A stretch of 64,000 bases of DNA. It comes from Enchytraeus crypticus. Taxonomy: Eukaryota; Annelida; Clitellata; Enchytraeida; Enchytraeidae. The DNA is taken from contig CAJHZI010000302.1 of the NCBI GenBank assembly GCA_905160935.1, forward strand, positions 427,054 through 491,053. The letters are read 5' to 3'. The notes beneath the pieces were generated by a model. That model saw nothing but the letters and a program-made list of their open reading frames with translations. It made no database searches and had not been told where the DNA came from. Both the position numbers and the translations under genes were made by a program. Below, piece after piece: positions 63,541 through 64,000 of this stretch (position 1 is its first letter; every line of letters begins with the position of its first letter).

Positions 63541-64000
63541 GAAAGACACAAAGATACAGATAGTGAAAACTTTGATTTGGACCACGGTATTGTATGGATG
63601 TGAAAAATGGACCTTAAGGAAGGAAGATATTAGGAAACTGGAGTCATTGGGAATGTGGATTTGGAGAAGAATGGAGAGGATTAGCTGGATTCAAAAGGTT
63701 ACAAATGAGGAAGTCCTGGAGAGAGTTGACACAGATAGACATTTGATAGATGTATTAAGAAATAGGAAGAAGAGATAGATAGGACACATTCTATGCCGGG
63801 TAGGTCTAATAAAATAGGTCATAGAAGGTAAAATGAAAAGAAAAAGAGGTAGGAACCGGCCGAAATTAGGTATATGGTAGATGATTTAAAGACCCACTCA
63901 TATGTGGAAATGAAGAGCATGGCGAAAGACAGAGAAGAGTGAAGGCGTTATGTACCATGGACCTTTCAGTAGGTAGTGCACTGAAATATATGTATATATA
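63540..64000 (+). mobile_element. LINE C-terminal fragment (GA-tailed family), second copy
   Basis: Very similar to 311-770 (VLYGCEKWTLRKED, then ISWIQKVTNEEVLERV), but with a stop at 63776 and frameshifts after it. The 3' end GGTAGTGCACTGAA is at the window edge and runs into TA repeats rather than GA. Confidence 0.85.

Larger units (their letters stand above)
41580..64000 (+). other. ClC intron 11 (at least 22.4 kb), filled with mobile elements
   Basis: Begins with the donor GTGAGG after exon 11. No further ClC exon could be found to the end of the window. It holds a LINE tail (42045-42175), SINEs, a Gmr1-like LTR element, a 5'-truncated LINE, the Polinton, a foldback and a further LINE copy. 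Confidence 0.7.

Overview
The window is nuclear DNA of an intron-rich, AT-rich bilaterian animal, most likely an invertebrate. I cannot place it more precisely. The evidence is two spliced host genes with GT-AG introns, tRNA-derived SINEs, several LINE families, an LTR element and a large Polinton. There are no bacterial operons and no rRNA or tRNA genes.

Host genes. On the minus strand, 2791-1146 holds the first two coding exons of a TRIM-NHL type protein (RING, B-box 1, B-box 2; closest in style to TRIM71/LIN-41). The rest of the gene lies off the left edge. On the plus strand, 29720-41579 holds eleven consecutive coding exons (522 codons, all phases compatible) of a ClC-3/4/5 type endosomal Cl-/H+ exchanger. 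The gating and proton glutamates are both present. The exons for the end of the pore and the CBS domains are not in the window, so the intron after exon 11 is more than 22 kb long.

The 27 kb between the two divergent genes, and the ClC introns, hold repeats: at least three tRNA-promoter SINE types (A, B, C), a GA-tailed SINE (D) that shares its 3' end with a GA-tailed LINE, a GAT-tailed repeat, other LINE fragments, microsatellites, minisatellites and foldbacks. No other gene was recognised there.

The last ClC intron contains a stack of mobile elements. From 46.06 to about 43.5 kb (minus) is a broken Ty3/gypsy element with the unusual order integrase, RT, RNase H (Gmr1-like). From 48.28 to 46.07 kb (minus) is a 5'-truncated LINE with a long RT ORF. 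From 48.45 to 63.18 kb is a Polinton/Maverick (adintovirus-like) element: protein-primed DNA polymerase B (minus), packaging ATPase, a zinc-ribbon plus PLA2-like protein, integrase, a DUF8207-like protein, penton-like minor capsid protein, major capsid protein, a hydrophobic minor virion protein, an adenain-like protease, a two-TM protein and a fibre-like protein. It also carries accessory genes: an H-type-lectin-like protein and two genes that share a new-looking repeat. The copy is damaged by frameshifts, an in-frame stop and a truncated left end, and matching terminal inverted repeats were not found.

The most striking observation is that 14 of 15 Polinton gene starts read TAAATG, with T at position -3. 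This looks like a late-promoter/initiator motif of the poxvirus type rather than an animal translation context. Two divergent genes share the 16-mer TTGTGTACTATAAATG. The integrase has no such start and no usable ATG; it lies in the -1 frame behind an A8 run at the end of the PLA2-like gene, which suggests expression as a frameshift fusion.
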